From an uncultured delta proteobacterium (GTDB lineage Bacteria > Desulfobacterota > Syntrophia > Syntrophales > UBA8958): a stretch of DNA of 64,000 bases. The stretch spans positions 99,534-163,533 of the forward strand of contig CAISJV010000052.1 in NCBI GenBank assembly GCA_903885795.1, read 5' to 3'. The notes under the pieces were generated by a model that searched no databases, was not told the origin of the DNA, and saw nothing but the letters and a program-made list of their open reading frames with translations. Below, piece after piece: positions 51,001-59,301 of this stretch. Positions within the stretch are counted from its first letter, which is position 1, and each line of letters opens with the position of its first letter. A program made the translations under genes and the position numbers.

Positions 51001-51267
51001 GATTTTCAGGGCATAGGCCTTCCCATTCTTACGGAAGAGCTTGACCTTGATGCCGCAACCGGTGTTACACTGCAGGCAGGATGTGTAAAGGATGTTTTCG
51101 GCCCTCATCAGTTCATAGGTTTCTTCCGGGGTCAGTTGCCCCGCCTCGGCCCGCCGGATCAGGTCGTGAGCCCATTCGATCTCCGTTGCGAGGAGGGCGC
51201 CGCCCAGGATAGCGGTGCATTTTACGAAATCCCTGCGGGATATTCCCTTTTTGTCGAGATCTTTCAT
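48049..51267 (-). CDS. Tat-exported molybdopterin oxidoreductase (TtrA/PsrA-type)
   Basis: About 1072 residues. ISRRDFVKC near residue 9 is a twin-arginine signal. CLQCNTGCGIKVK plus a downstream CPKG binds an N-terminal [4Fe-4S] cluster, and the rest is a DMSO reductase-family molybdopterin enzyme (YAWGRKKGGRSEFALRFFRD, QTNTEILMDLQKVPLYFCTD). The length is near tetrathionate reductase TtrA; thiosulfate, polysulfide, selenate or arsenate are other possible substrates. ATG 51267 has GGGAGGTGA upstream. Third gene of an operon with the FeS subunit and a triheme cytochrome; no membrane anchor subunit is present. Confidence 0.9.
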   Translation of the reverse strand: MKDLDKKGISRRDFVKCTAILGGALLATEIEWAHDLIRRAEAGQLTPEETYELMRAENILYTSCLQCNTGCGIKVKLFRKNGKAYALKIDGNPYNPFVAVPHLPFRTPMTEAAAIDMPVCPKGHAGLQTTYDPYRVVKVLKRAGKRGESKWLTVSFDQAVDEIVNGGLLFGHVPGEENRQVMGLKDIYALRDPKLMKALGDDAKAIAGSKNKQEAVEAFRKKHAANLQYLIDPEHPDSGPKNNQMIYAWGRKKGGRSEFALRFFRDYFGTANFHGHTTVCQGSLYFGSKACSDQYEYSRFTGGQKFYWQGDIENSAYALFVGSNLLDANYGPPNRGARLMPNITSGKIKLAVADPRFSKLAAKAHRYLPVKPGTDGAFFSAILQVMLKEKRYDAGYLANANRGAANKTGEPTMTNAVWLVKIGPDGRPGKFLRAHEIGLAAVEKRKDKAGKEHSFEYLVVMAGGKPVAVDPDDEKNPVIGDLFVNTEINGLKVKTPLQIIADEVNGKSLDAWAKICGIPKKDIEAVVRELTAHGKRACLDIHRGVSQHTNGFYNVFLAWTINLFLGNYDWKGGMIAASTFSQAGNKPGQPFDISKMNPGMVGNFGISIIRHDIKYEDTTFFAGYPAKRNWWPLASDIYQEIIPSMGDQYPYAAKALFLYHGAPNFSLPAGQTNTEILMDLQKVPLYFCTDVLVGSTSLYADYIFPELNYLEKWEFQGSHPNMPTKVQPIRQPVIAPLTETVKVFGEEMPCCLEALFMALAERLGMNGYGKDGFGPGQDFTRWDDLYIRMVANIATDTGATVPDADDKELKLFLDSRAHLPKTVFDPVRWEKICGANWRKVVYILNRGGRFQDYKDQYKGEQVANKYGKLINIYQEKTAQTKNAFTGVPNPGYPLYVPIVTNLGKTPEKAGLTKGYGLRMITQKDVTQTKSRTIVDYWLDAIYPENSILVNQRDATRLKIKTGDKVRISSATNPDGIWIVGNGEKKPIIAAVQVTPSIQPGVVTFAHGYGHWATGATDTIINGKVIKGDPRRGAGFNANAAMWVDPDLRNTCVMDPLGGSASFYDTMVRLNKI

Positions 51268-51282
51268 CGCCGTCACCTCCCT

Positions 51283-52125
51283 TTACAGTATGTAGAAAAC
51301 TCTTGGTTTCGTGCTGGAGCTGCCGAAAACAGGCGTTACGCCGGGGTAGGCCCGGACGGCCTGATCCACACTGGATTTCCATTCCGCACTTTTAAGGCGG
51401 TAGCCGGCAGCGGCAATCGGGGCGGCAATTTTCCCCGCTTCACTGACTTCCTTGAGGGTGGTAACTTTGTCGGTCTTCATAACCTTGCTGAGGAGGCTCT
51501 CCGGATCTTCGGCGTCGCCGAAATAGGTGGCCCTTCCGATACAGGTCGTCACGCAGACAGGAAGAGATCCATTTTTCAAGCGATGGGAGCAGAACTGGCA
51601 TTTCCGTGCCTTACCTATGGGCAATTTCTTGCCTTCCCGGAACCACCTGCGGTTATACTCCCAGACCGGACCTCGCTCCATATCGGGAATTTCCGGCGTA
51701 CCGCTGGTGTAAAAAGCTCCGCCGTCGAGATTCCTGGCGCTGTAGGGACAGGCGGCGACACAGCGACCGCAGCCGATGCACTGTTCGTAATTTATCATGA
51801 CAATGCCGTCCCTGCCTTTCCAGGTGGCCTTGCCAACGCCCTGGTTGGGACAGGCATGGACGCAGGGAGGATCATCGCACTGCTGGCAGGGCCTAGCTAC
51901 GAAAAGACGTTGCACCTGAGGATATTTACCCTTTTCCACTTCGTACATGGGGCGATAGCGGATTCCAGGGGGAGATTTGTATTCTACCATACAGCCCAGG
52001 GTGCAGGCATGGCATAGCATGCAACGCCGCGTGTCGATCAGCATGGACCAGCGCGGGTTGTCTTTCGAAAGCGCCCGCCGGAGATCATCCTGCATGACCA
52101 TCAACTCGTCTTTTCCCTCGAACAT
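51283..52125 (-). CDS. Four-cluster [4Fe-4S] ferredoxin subunit (TtrB/PsrB/NrfC type)
   Basis: 280 residues with four cysteine groups: CMLCHACTLGC, CQQCDDPPCVHACP, CIGCGRCVAACPYSAR and CQFCSHRL...CVTTC. It passes electrons to the molybdopterin subunit. No own signal is seen, so it is probably exported together with the Tat-signalled partner. AGGAGG lies about 8 nt upstream of the ATG; 15 bp separate it from the catalytic gene. Confidence 0.93.
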   Translation of the reverse strand: MFEGKDELMVMQDDLRRALSKDNPRWSMLIDTRRCMLCHACTLGCMVEYKSPPGIRYRPMYEVEKGKYPQVQRLFVARPCQQCDDPPCVHACPNQGVGKATWKGRDGIVMINYEQCIGCGRCVAACPYSARNLDGGAFYTSGTPEIPDMERGPVWEYNRRWFREGKKLPIGKARKCQFCSHRLKNGSLPVCVTTCIGRATYFGDAEDPESLLSKVMKTDKVTTLKEVSEAGKIAAPIAAAGYRLKSAEWKSSVDQAVRAYPGVTPVFGSSSTKPRVFYIL

Positions 52126-52137
52126 GATGCGTCCCTC

Positions 52138-52449
52138 CTATTTTTTATGGCAGGTGGTGCAGTTTCCTTTGAAGGTAAATGTCTTTTTCCCATTGTGACA
52201 CAACCCGCAGGACGCCCCCTGCGCCATTTCCTTCATCGTGACGGTCTTGTGCTTCTCGCCCATCATATAAGGCTCGGGATGACACTGCTCACAGGTGAGT
52301 CCTTTCCCGGTATGGCGTTCATGGCTGAAGGTGGCGTCTCCGCCGCTGTTTTTCATGACAATGTCGCCGCCGCCGACCTGTGCTCCCAGGGTCAGGGCAA
52401 AAGCAATCGTCATTACTGAAATCACAATGCAAATAAGTTTCTTTTTCAA
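52138..52449 (-). CDS. Triheme c-type cytochrome (c3/c7-like)
   Basis: 103 residues with a signal peptide (MKKKLICIVISVMTIAFALT). Three heme-binding motifs are seen: CEQCH, CGLCH and CTTCH, with extra His residues (SHERH, EKHK) as distal ligands, as in cytochrome c7. TTG at 52449 with AGGGGG upstream is the start. As first gene of the operon it is the likely periplasmic electron donor to the FeS/molybdopterin enzyme, replacing a quinol-oxidising membrane subunit. Confidence 0.92.
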   Translation of the reverse strand: MKKKLICIVISVMTIAFALTLGAQVGGGDIVMKNSGGDATFSHERHTGKGLTCEQCHPEPYMMGEKHKTVTMKEMAQGASCGLCHNGKKTFTFKGNCTTCHKK

Positions 52450-52815
52450 AGTGTTCCCCCTTTCTGATCTTGAATTCGGCTTTAATATTCCTGATTAAAT
52501 AAACCCTTAAGTCAATGATATTGAAACAGTCCCTTAGAACGCCCGCTTTTTGATAGATACTACTTTTCTTTTATTATGCATAGATGGTTTTTGTAATTTT
52601 CTGAAAGCAATGATTGACTGATTCCGAGAACAATGCGAGAGTTTAAATGGTGATGCTTGAAACGCTTTGGCACAGTCGGGAAAACTGACGGCAAACGGAG
52701 AAAGCAAACCTCAACCTGTAGCATCGGGAGAAGCCGGTCTACTCGACTCAAACTGAAAGGAAAAAGGAACTGAAACGATGACTCTTCACCATCCCGCTGC
52801 AGCAATGAGGATCCC
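52450..52815. other. Intergenic region between cytochrome operon and acyltransferase
   Basis: A divergent region of 366 bp holding the promoters of the minus-strand cytochrome operon and the plus-strand acyltransferase. The minus-strand frames here (52560-52901, 52786-53229) show no family features. No clear operator seen. Confidence 0.5.
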
Positions 52816-53703
52816 ATGCCTGTAGAAAAAACAAAGGCAACAGGTATAATAATGTTTTGTTTCCGCTGTGTCCCTCTTTCTATCCGTAAACTTTTTTTCA
52901 CGTCCCTGCTGACGCTGTTCTATTACGCGGCGGCAAAGCATCGACTCATCACGTTGCATAACCTCCATCGCGCCTTTCCAGAAAAGGACATGGGAGAACT
53001 GATCAGGATCGCCAAGGGAGTCTACAGGAATCTGGCCATCACAGCGGCGGAGTTCTTCGGTATGCCATCCATCACCCGGGAAAACCTCCACGAATGGGTC
53101 GAACTGGAAGGCCTGGAATATTTTGAAGCTGGGATTGCTCAGGGCAAGGGACTTCTCACTATTATTGCCCATTTTGGCAACTGGGAGTTGATGCCTGTCA
53201 CCGCCCCCTTTTTCCTCAATCCTTCTCATATTATCTATCGTCCCTTGGACAGTCCCGTCCTTGATAACATAGTCGAATATGTACGGACGATCAACGGCAA
53301 TGTGATGATCAAAAAAGGCGGCTCCGGTAAGCGGATCATGGAATTACTCAAGGATAACCAATCTATTGGGATCCTGAGCGATCAGAACGTGGCCGCCCGG
53401 GAGGGTGTCTTTGTCGATTTCTTTGGCCGCCCTGCATGCACTGGTGTGGGGCTCGCCGTCCTGGCCCTGCGGTCCGGGGCGCCGGTCCTGCCAATGTTTA
53501 TGGCACGGCAGAAATCGGGAAAATACAAGTTTATCCTTAAACCCCTGGTAGAGATTTCACGATCCGGAGACTATGAGCAGGATCTCCAGGAAAATACGCA
53601 ACGTTTCACCAGGGTTGTGGAAGAGACCGTCCGGGAGTATCCGGACCAGTGGTTCTGGCTCCATCAACGGTGGAAGACGAAAGAGTTGCAGATTGCGGCA
53701 TGA
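52816..53703 (+). CDS. Lipid A biosynthesis lauroyl/myristoyl acyltransferase-like (LpxL/HtrB family)
   Basis: 295 residues. HFGNWE near residue 118 is the H-x4-D/E catalytic motif, LSDQNVAAREGVFVDFFGRP contains the conserved middle block and WFWLHQRWKTKE the terminal one. An N-terminal hydrophobic segment (LFFTSLLTLFYYAAAK) anchors it to the inner membrane. It acylates lipid A precursors or a related lysolipid. Lone plus-strand gene facing the ten-gene envelope operon; GAGGA precedes the ATG closely. Confidence 0.9.
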   Translation: MPVEKTKATGIIMFCFRCVPLSIRKLFFTSLLTLFYYAAAKHRLITLHNLHRAFPEKDMGELIRIAKGVYRNLAITAAEFFGMPSITRENLHEWVELEGLEYFEAGIAQGKGLLTIIAHFGNWELMPVTAPFFLNPSHIIYRPLDSPVLDNIVEYVRTINGNVMIKKGGSGKRIMELLKDNQSIGILSDQNVAAREGVFVDFFGRPACTGVGLAVLALRSGAPVLPMFMARQKSGKYKFILKPLVEISRSGDYEQDLQENTQRFTRVVEETVREYPDQWFWLHQRWKTKELQIAA

Positions 53704-53822
53704 AAGTCCATGGGACGGCATGTCAGGATATTAGCAAAATGACCGCTGGTGCTGGCGAAGAAGATCCTGATAATGATTGCCATGAGCCCCAGCAGAGAAG
53801 CTTGTCAAGGCAATAAGCTGCA

Positions 53823-55121
53823 TCAAAAGTAGTACCCTGCCCGGAATTCAAAACGGTAGTCGTTGGCTTTTTCTCCAAATTCCGTATCCCGGCTTCCTCT
53901 GATAAAACCCGCCCGGAAGCGGAGTTCCAGATTGGTAATGCCCGTATAGAGAAGTTCCGGCGTGATGTTGTAGCTCTGGTCATCCAGATTGAACATGACC
54001 GTCACGGCAGGAGTAAAATATAGAATATCAAAGGGTTCCTTCTGACTCAGGCGCAGTTGCAGATAATCCTCCATTGGACTGAGTCGTCCATAACCGCCCG
54101 TGGCAAGGTTCTGGGCAACATTGAGCATCTGTGAGTTTCCCGTGCTGTTGTAGCGGTTATACCCCTGGCGGATGTAGCTGTAATAATTATTCATGTCCAC
54201 GACGCTGAACCCCGAACCGTTATGGTAATATTCCAGGATCGTCGTCAGATCAAAGGTAGTCAGGTGGCGGATCCCTATGAGGCTGTTGACTACGTTCTGG
54301 GTCCGCGATTGCAGGGTGCCGTTTGCGTCTAAGAACTGCTGCTGGTAATCCCTGATATAGGCCAGCTCGCCGTGGATCTCGAAACTCGTCGTGATATTTC
54401 TTGAAAAATCCATACCCATGCGGGCCGTGCGGCTGCCATCGGCGGCAAAGATAAAGTCCAAATCCGTATCATATAGGAGGAGATAAACCTTCCCGGCAGC
54501 ATTGACGCGGTTGTTCACACCGAAGTCGTCGTTGATATGATCATAGACGGGAATGATGACCGGAGTGAAAGAAAAGGTTTTCAGGGGACCGTCGAAACTA
54601 CGGATGTAATCCATCGTCGCCATGATGTACCCTTCGATCGGCAGGTCCGGGTCATAGGGATCCTTAGGGCGGTCAATGAAATTCACCGGGTTCCAGGCGT
54701 ACCCCTTCCCCCACTTCAGGGTTTTCTTGCCGACCTCAAACTTCCAGGAAGGCGATGGTTTCAGGGTTCCGTAACCGTCAAAGATAGCCGTCCGCTCATT
54801 ACCGTTCGCAAATGACGAGTAGCGCAAGTCCGTGTTGGTTTTTACAAAGACGCTGCCGATGCCCTTTTCGTAGCTCCCCTCCAACTGGAAGCGGCCGTTC
54901 CATTCCATCAGGGTCGAGCGGGGGTCACGATAATACTGGAGTTGGTAGAGGGCGGCGTCCTTGTCCAGGACGTTCAGTACGGGGCGTAACTCTACATAGC
55001 CGCCGAAATGATAGGGCTTCTTCTCGGTCTCCGCGACATCGAAGGTATAGGATTCCTCGGCAAGGACCGCAGCAGGAAAGGACAGAAGGAGGATCAAAAA
55101 CAGGATTGCGATTCGTTTCAT
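53823..55121 (-). CDS. Outer-membrane beta-barrel protein, terminal gene of envelope operon
   Basis: 432 residues with a signal peptide (ILFLILLLSFPAAVLAEE). Repeated amphipathic strands rich in Tyr and Phe (HFGGYVELRPVL, ISDFIFAADG-like segments, RFEFRAGYYF) end in GYYF, the standard barrel C-terminus. Resembles the large barrels found beside LolA-like and FtsX-type genes in related bacteria. A role as outer-membrane partner of the transporters encoded upstream is inferred. It is the last gene of the operon, 116 bp after the LolA-like gene. Confidence 0.8.
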   Translation of the reverse strand: MKRIAILFLILLLSFPAAVLAEESYTFDVAETEKKPYHFGGYVELRPVLNVLDKDAALYQLQYYRDPRSTLMEWNGRFQLEGSYEKGIGSVFVKTNTDLRYSSFANGNERTAIFDGYGTLKPSPSWKFEVGKKTLKWGKGYAWNPVNFIDRPKDPYDPDLPIEGYIMATMDYIRSFDGPLKTFSFTPVIIPVYDHINDDFGVNNRVNAAGKVYLLLYDTDLDFIFAADGSRTARMGMDFSRNITTSFEIHGELAYIRDYQQQFLDANGTLQSRTQNVVNSLIGIRHLTTFDLTTILEYYHNGSGFSVVDMNNYYSYIRQGYNRYNSTGNSQMLNVAQNLATGGYGRLSPMEDYLQLRLSQKEPFDILYFTPAVTVMFNLDDQSYNITPELLYTGITNLELRFRAGFIRGSRDTEFGEKANDYRFEFRAGYYF

Positions 55122-55161
55122 ATGTGCCCTGCCGATGTCTTCGCAAAAAGTCCGGAAATTC

Positions 55162-55206
55162 CCTCCCCCTTTGATGGGGAAGGTTAGGGTGGAGGGGAAG
55201 ATGTGG
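55162..55206 (+). repeat. G-rich intergenic repeat, second copy
   Basis: A CCCC-CTTTGAT-GGGG hairpin followed by G-runs (55176-55179, 55187-55189, 55194-55197, 55204 on). The same arrangement lies at 22732-22767. It separates the LolA-like gene from the barrel gene in the operon. Confidence 0.45.
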
Positions 55207-55236
55207 GGTTTTGCGAGTTCGTCAACATTTCGCCCA

Positions 55237-55965
55237 TCACCGCAAAGACTCCAGATTGGGCATGTAGGTCAGGGTAAAGACCTCATCCTTGAAAGAGCGC
55301 TTCTTGATCTTCGCATAGATCATTACCGACTTGTAGCCCTTGTAAAGGGGGCTGTCCGTCTCGATGACGGCGGGCCGGACGATCCCACCCCCGAAATCCT
55401 TGTGATCCTTGAAGTACAGGGTCTTGATGAGCATGTTCGCCTCCGTGAGGCACTCCGTTTTCATCGGCAGCTTTTTCCCTTTGTCCACCCACATCTTGAG
55501 CTGGTCGTAAGCAACATTTTTGTTTTTGGCTTTCAAATGCAGGATATACTCCTTCCCTCCCTCTTCGACCCGGGCGACATCGTATTCTACGGCGTAATCC
55601 AGATTGAGGATGTCGGCGTTATTAAAGACTCCCCCGACGACCGACTGGAGGCTGGTGATCCGGATGGGCTTCCCCACGTTGGGGATGTAAAGCCACATGT
55701 TGTCGCCAAGACGCAGGGTGCTCCGGCCCTTTTCACTGGCCGGGGCCAAGAAGAGGGCGGCGACCTTGTCCGCCCCTTTTTTTACCGAGAAAAGCGTAAA
55801 TTCCTTCTTCTTGCCGTCGGGCTCCACGTTGATCAGCTTCCGGTACATCTCGTAGGATTCGGGGTTGAGGTTCCGGTCCACCTGTTTGAGCAGGGCCGTC
55901 CCGTCCAGGGCGTAAACGGGAAAGGCCATCAGCAGGGTTATAAAAAAGACGATCGTTTTAAGCAT
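55237..55965 (-). CDS. LolA-like outer-membrane lipoprotein-sorting protein
   Basis: 242 residues with a signal peptide ending VYALDG. LGDNMWLYIPNVGKPIRITS near residues 90-110 and YILHLKAKNKNVAYDQLKMW, then TLYFKDHKDFGG, match the 'outer membrane lipoprotein-sorting protein' family, which has the half-barrel fold of LolA and LolB. It likely carries a hydrophobic molecule across the periplasm between the permeases and the outer-membrane barrel. It begins 21 bp after the permease gene. Its true cargo is not known. Confidence 0.88.
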   Translation of the reverse strand: MLKTIVFFITLLMAFPVYALDGTALLKQVDRNLNPESYEMYRKLINVEPDGKKKEFTLFSVKKGADKVAALFLAPASEKGRSTLRLGDNMWLYIPNVGKPIRITSLQSVVGGVFNNADILNLDYAVEYDVARVEEGGKEYILHLKAKNKNVAYDQLKMWVDKGKKLPMKTECLTEANMLIKTLYFKDHKDFGGGIVRPAVIETDSPLYKGYKSVMIYAKIKKRSFKDEVFTLTYMPNLESLR

Positions 55966-55985
55966 TTCGGAGCCTCCTTTAAATT

Positions 55986-57224
55986 TTAGACATGCCGCAG
56001 AGCGACAATCGGTTCCATCCGCGAGGCTTTGAAGGCCGGTTGCAAGCTTGCGACGACGGATACCAGGATAACGATCACGGCAATCGTCACAAAATCCATC
56101 GGGTTTACGTAAGCTTGCAGGAGTAGTCCCTGCTGTTGACCGAAGTTAAAAGTAATATGGGCAACATTCAGGATGAACAGGAGGAGCAAGCCCACCCCGC
56201 CGCCGATGATGGTTCCCAGAACCCCCAGGGACAGCCCTTCCATCATGAACAATAAGAGGATCTTGCCCGGGGGAGTGCCGATGGCGGCCATCGTCCCGAT
56301 CTCCCTGATCCGTTCGTAAACGGCCATCATCATCACATTCAGGACGCTGATCAACACCAGGGCCACCAGCATCAGTTTTATGAAGAAGGTCATGATGTCG
56401 AGCATCCGGGCAATGTTGAAGAAGGGCGATAACCCCTCCCACGTGTGGATCTCCAAGGGGAATTTATCACCTTTCCGGAATTCCGTCTCTAATTGTTTCC
56501 TGATATCCTGGAATGCCGGCTGCAGACGGTCGAAATCTTTCAACCTTACGGCCACCTCGCTGATTTCCAACTCCGGCATGCGTAGAACCTCTGCGGCGTC
56601 TTCGATGTGGACATAACCGTCCCGTCCCCCGGGACCGGTCACACCTTCCATGATGCCCGCCACGACAAACTGCTTGCCGTTGACGGAACCATCCTTGTTT
56701 GTCGCCACGATCACCACCGAATCCCCCACTTTCACCTTCATCCCTTTGGCAAGTAAGGCCGGGATGAGGATCTCTCCCTTGGCGATGGTTTTCCTGCCCT
56801 CGGAGATTCGCGAGGTCAGGAGGGGGACCGTTTTAAATTCCCGGTCCGGATAGATGCCGTTGAGACGGATGTTCGTCGATTCGACAAAGTTGCTGAAGAG
56901 GCCGCCGAATTTCAGACGGGGCGAAGACGCCTCAATATTTTTTTGACTTCCGAGGATCTCGTCAATCCGGGCGGCAGTCTTGGCATTCAGGTTCAGATTC
57001 AGCGGGAGGTTATCGATGGAGGCAACGTAGCCCTGCTTGTGAATCTGGATATGACCCAGCATGGCGTCGGTGATCTGGCCGATCATCATGGCCTTGAAAG
57101 ACCCGGAAACGGCTACAAAAACCAGGACAAAAACGACGCCGACCGTGATCAGAGAGGCTGTTAGCAACGTGCGGCGCTTGTAGCGCAACAGGTTTCGCAG
57201 GGCGATTTTAAAAAGATTCATCAT
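55986..57224 (-). CDS. ABC transporter permease (FtsX/LolE family)
   Basis: 412 residues with the four-helix FtsX/LolE layout: an N-terminal helix ([20 protein letters not shown]), a periplasmic domain of about 230 residues and three C-terminal helices. [20 protein letters not shown] is the coupling segment; ends [13 protein letters not shown]. Third permease of the operon, paired with the ATPase only 3 bp upstream. It lies next to the LolA-like gene, suggesting lipoprotein or lipid extraction from the inner membrane. Confidence 0.9.
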   Translation of the reverse strand: MMNLFKIALRNLLRYKRRTLLTASLITVGVVFVLVFVAVSGSFKAMMIGQITDAMLGHIQIHKQGYVASIDNLPLNLNLNAKTAARIDEILGSQKNIEASSPRLKFGGLFSNFVESTNIRLNGIYPDREFKTVPLLTSRISEGRKTIAKGEILIPALLAKGMKVKVGDSVVIVATNKDGSVNGKQFVVAGIMEGVTGPGGRDGYVHIEDAAEVLRMPELEISEVAVRLKDFDRLQPAFQDIRKQLETEFRKGDKFPLEIHTWEGLSPFFNIARMLDIMTFFIKLMLVALVLISVLNVMMMAVYERIREIGTMAAIGTPPGKILLLFMMEGLSLGVLGTIIGGGVGLLLLFILNVAHITFNFGQQQGLLLQAYVNPMDFVTIAVIVILVSVVASLQPAFKASRMEPIVALRHV

Positions 57225-57227
57225 GGC

Positions 57228-57920
57228 TCATCCCTCCCCGTTCCCGCGGCTTGCCAGCAGGCCGTCTTCCAGCCTGAAGAGGATCTCCACTTCATCGACG
57301 AGTTTCTGGTCGTGGGTGGAAAAGATAAAGGTGGTCTGGAGTTCATCACGCATCTTCTTCATCAACTCAACAACCGTATGGGCGGTCTTGGAATCAAGAT
57401 TGGCCGTCGGTTCATCGGCCAGGACCACCTTGGGGCTCGTGACCAATGCCCGGGCAATGGCCACCCGCTGTTTCTGCCCCCCTGAGAGTTGGTCCGGACG
57501 TTTGCCCGCCTGGTCAGCCATGCCTACAGCTTCCAGCAGCGCCGTGACACGTCGGCGTCTTTCTTCCACGGGGATATTCTGGACCATGAGGAGAGGATAT
57601 TCGATGTTTTCGTAGGCCGTCAGGACGGGCAAAAGATTAAAATCCTGAAAGATGAAACCGATGTTGGCCCCCCGAAAGGCGGCGCCCTCCTTGCGGTCCA
57701 GTGCCCCCACGTCTGCCCCTGCCACGGTCATCCGGCCGGACGTAGGTGCATCCAGACAGCCGATGAGGTTCAGGAGGGTCGTCTTGCCGCTGCCCGAGGG
57801 CCCGACGAAGGATACGAAGGAGGCCGGTTCGATCTCGAAACTTATCCCACGCAGAGCCGGGACAATCATCTCCCCCACCCGATAATCCTTGGTGATATCT
57901 TCAGCAACAACCAGACTCAT
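57228..57920 (-). CDS. ABC transporter ATP-binding protein (LolD/MacB type)
   Basis: About 230 residues. Walker [13 protein letters not shown], signature LSGGQKQR, Walker [13 protein letters not shown] and the H-loop STHDQK are all present. ATG 57920 is preferred over GTG 57929 because AGGTGA precedes it. It is the second ATPase of the operon and lies 3 bp before its permease. Confidence 0.92.
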   Translation of the reverse strand: MSLVVAEDITKDYRVGEMIVPALRGISFEIEPASFVSFVGPSGSGKTTLLNLIGCLDAPTSGRMTVAGADVGALDRKEGAAFRGANIGFIFQDFNLLPVLTAYENIEYPLLMVQNIPVEERRRRVTALLEAVGMADQAGKRPDQLSGGQKQRVAIARALVTSPKVVLADEPTANLDSKTAHTVVELMKKMRDELQTTFIFSTHDQKLVDEVEILFRLEDGLLASRGNGEG

Positions 57921-57932
57921 TTCTTTCACCTC

Positions 57933-58046
57933 TCAAGATAACAACTGCCACCAGCCTTGCCAGGGACCGGAAAAGGCCGCTTCGGCAATCATGACTGTTA
58001 CAATTATAACGCCCATCACCAATAAAATCAAAGATTTAGTTTTCAT
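57933..58046 (-). CDS. 37-residue membrane peptide within envelope operon
   Basis: The frame MKTKSLILLVMGVIIVTVMI, then AEAAFSGPWQGWWQLLS, begins 9 bp after one permease gene and ends 12 bp before the ATPase gene, filling the gap. One hydrophobic helix is followed by a Trp-rich end. It could be a small transporter subunit or an exported peptide. Supported by position and composition only. Confidence 0.55.
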   Translation of the reverse strand: MKTKSLILLVMGVIIVTVMIAEAAFSGPWQGWWQLLS

Positions 58047-58055
58047 AATCTTTAT

Positions 58056-59294
58056 CTACAATCGCCTCAGGATATCTGCGGGTTTCATCTTTGCCATGCG
58101 CCTCCCCACGAAATAGCTTGCCAGGCCACCCGCAAGCAGGGAAAGGGCCAGGGCGGCGGCGGTCAAGCCGGCAGAGAAGCTGACGGGCAGGCGGATCATC
58201 TGGGCGGCAGCCCCGGTCTCTTTGGCAAAAGCGGGCAGAAGGTTGACCTCCCAAGGGGTTGTAACCGGAATAGAAAGATAACCCAGAAGATAAGAGATGA
58301 GATATCCGGCGGCGACACCCACGATCCCCCCTATCAGGGATTGAAGAAAAACCTCTCCCATGAGTTGCTTCTGCACATCCCCACCGGTCCAGCCCACGGC
58401 CTTCAGAATGCCGATTTCACGTGATCTTTCCACAAGGTTTCCCAGCATCGTTTTAATGATGAGAAAGACGGCCCCGGCCAAGGCTACCAATGAGACGACC
58501 AGGGAAAATTGGTCGGAAATCCGGGAGATGCCTCCCATTACTTCTAGGATAGCGTCGGAACTGACCACGGAAATTCCCGGCATGGACTGCATAATCTCTG
58601 TTTTCGTCTGGTTCAGGCGGGACGGGTTCTGCAAGCGGAGATAAACGAGATTCACACTTTTAGATTCATTTCCCACCAGGTCCTGGGCGTCGGCCATAGG
58701 CAGGTAGATATTCGCCGATGCGATCTGGGCGCCTTCCCGGATCTCCAGAAGCCCCACGACTTTAAAAGACCGGCTGCCGATGGTAAACTTGTCGCCCAAG
58801 CCCGTGTTGTGAAACTTGGCGTAGTGCTTTTCCAGGACAACCTCGCCCTTTTTATCAGGGAAACGCCCCTTAGCCAGCCATTCTTTAATATGGACCGGCC
58901 CCAGGCTCGGCTGAGACAGGTCTACACCCATGATCGTCCGGAACCCGCCCTGATCGAAATCCCAGAGGAGAAGTGATCCGGCCATGGCGTCGATACCGGG
59001 AAAGATCCGGAGTTTATCGAGATCGTCAGTGGAAAGAAGCTGATTTGAAAAAGGAAGACGTATCCCCCGCATGGAGGGGCCGGCCTGTGATGAGTTCACG
59101 GCGCGCTTTTCCGCCCGCTGAACCACGAGATCCGCTCCCAGATTTTTGAAGGGGAGGCTCACTGCCTGCTGGTAGGCCGTCGAGACGGCGTTAATAGAGA
59201 CAAAGAGGGCAATCCCCACGGCAATGCCCAGGATGTTGACCAGTGTCCGGTGACGATGATGGCGAAGTTCCTTCAAGATATAGGCATAATACAT
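58056..59294 (-). CDS. ABC transporter permease (FtsX/MacB family)
   Basis: About 412 residues from ATG 59294 (MYYAYILKELRHHRHRTLVN), which has AGGTGA just upstream; a longer frame from 59402 overlaps the preceding gene and is not favoured. Four membrane segments; RSREIGILKAVGWTGGDVQK is the coupling segment and it ends RRMAKMKPADILRRL. It is closely similar in plan to the permease at 60370 (both have KP-(A/S)-(D/E)-(I/V)-LR ends), suggesting a duplicated pair. Confidence 0.9.
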   Translation of the reverse strand: MYYAYILKELRHHRHRTLVNILGIAVGIALFVSINAVSTAYQQAVSLPFKNLGADLVVQRAEKRAVNSSQAGPSMRGIRLPFSNQLLSTDDLDKLRIFPGIDAMAGSLLLWDFDQGGFRTIMGVDLSQPSLGPVHIKEWLAKGRFPDKKGEVVLEKHYAKFHNTGLGDKFTIGSRSFKVVGLLEIREGAQIASANIYLPMADAQDLVGNESKSVNLVYLRLQNPSRLNQTKTEIMQSMPGISVVSSDAILEVMGGISRISDQFSLVVSLVALAGAVFLIIKTMLGNLVERSREIGILKAVGWTGGDVQKQLMGEVFLQSLIGGIVGVAAGYLISYLLGYLSIPVTTPWEVNLLPAFAKETGAAAQMIRLPVSFSAGLTAAALALSLLAGGLASYFVGRRMAKMKPADILRRL

Positions 59295-59301
59295 AATCAC
59301 C

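Noticed and set aside
53704..53822. Terminator between convergent acyltransferase and barrel genes
   Set aside because: No stable stem followed by a T-run could be found.
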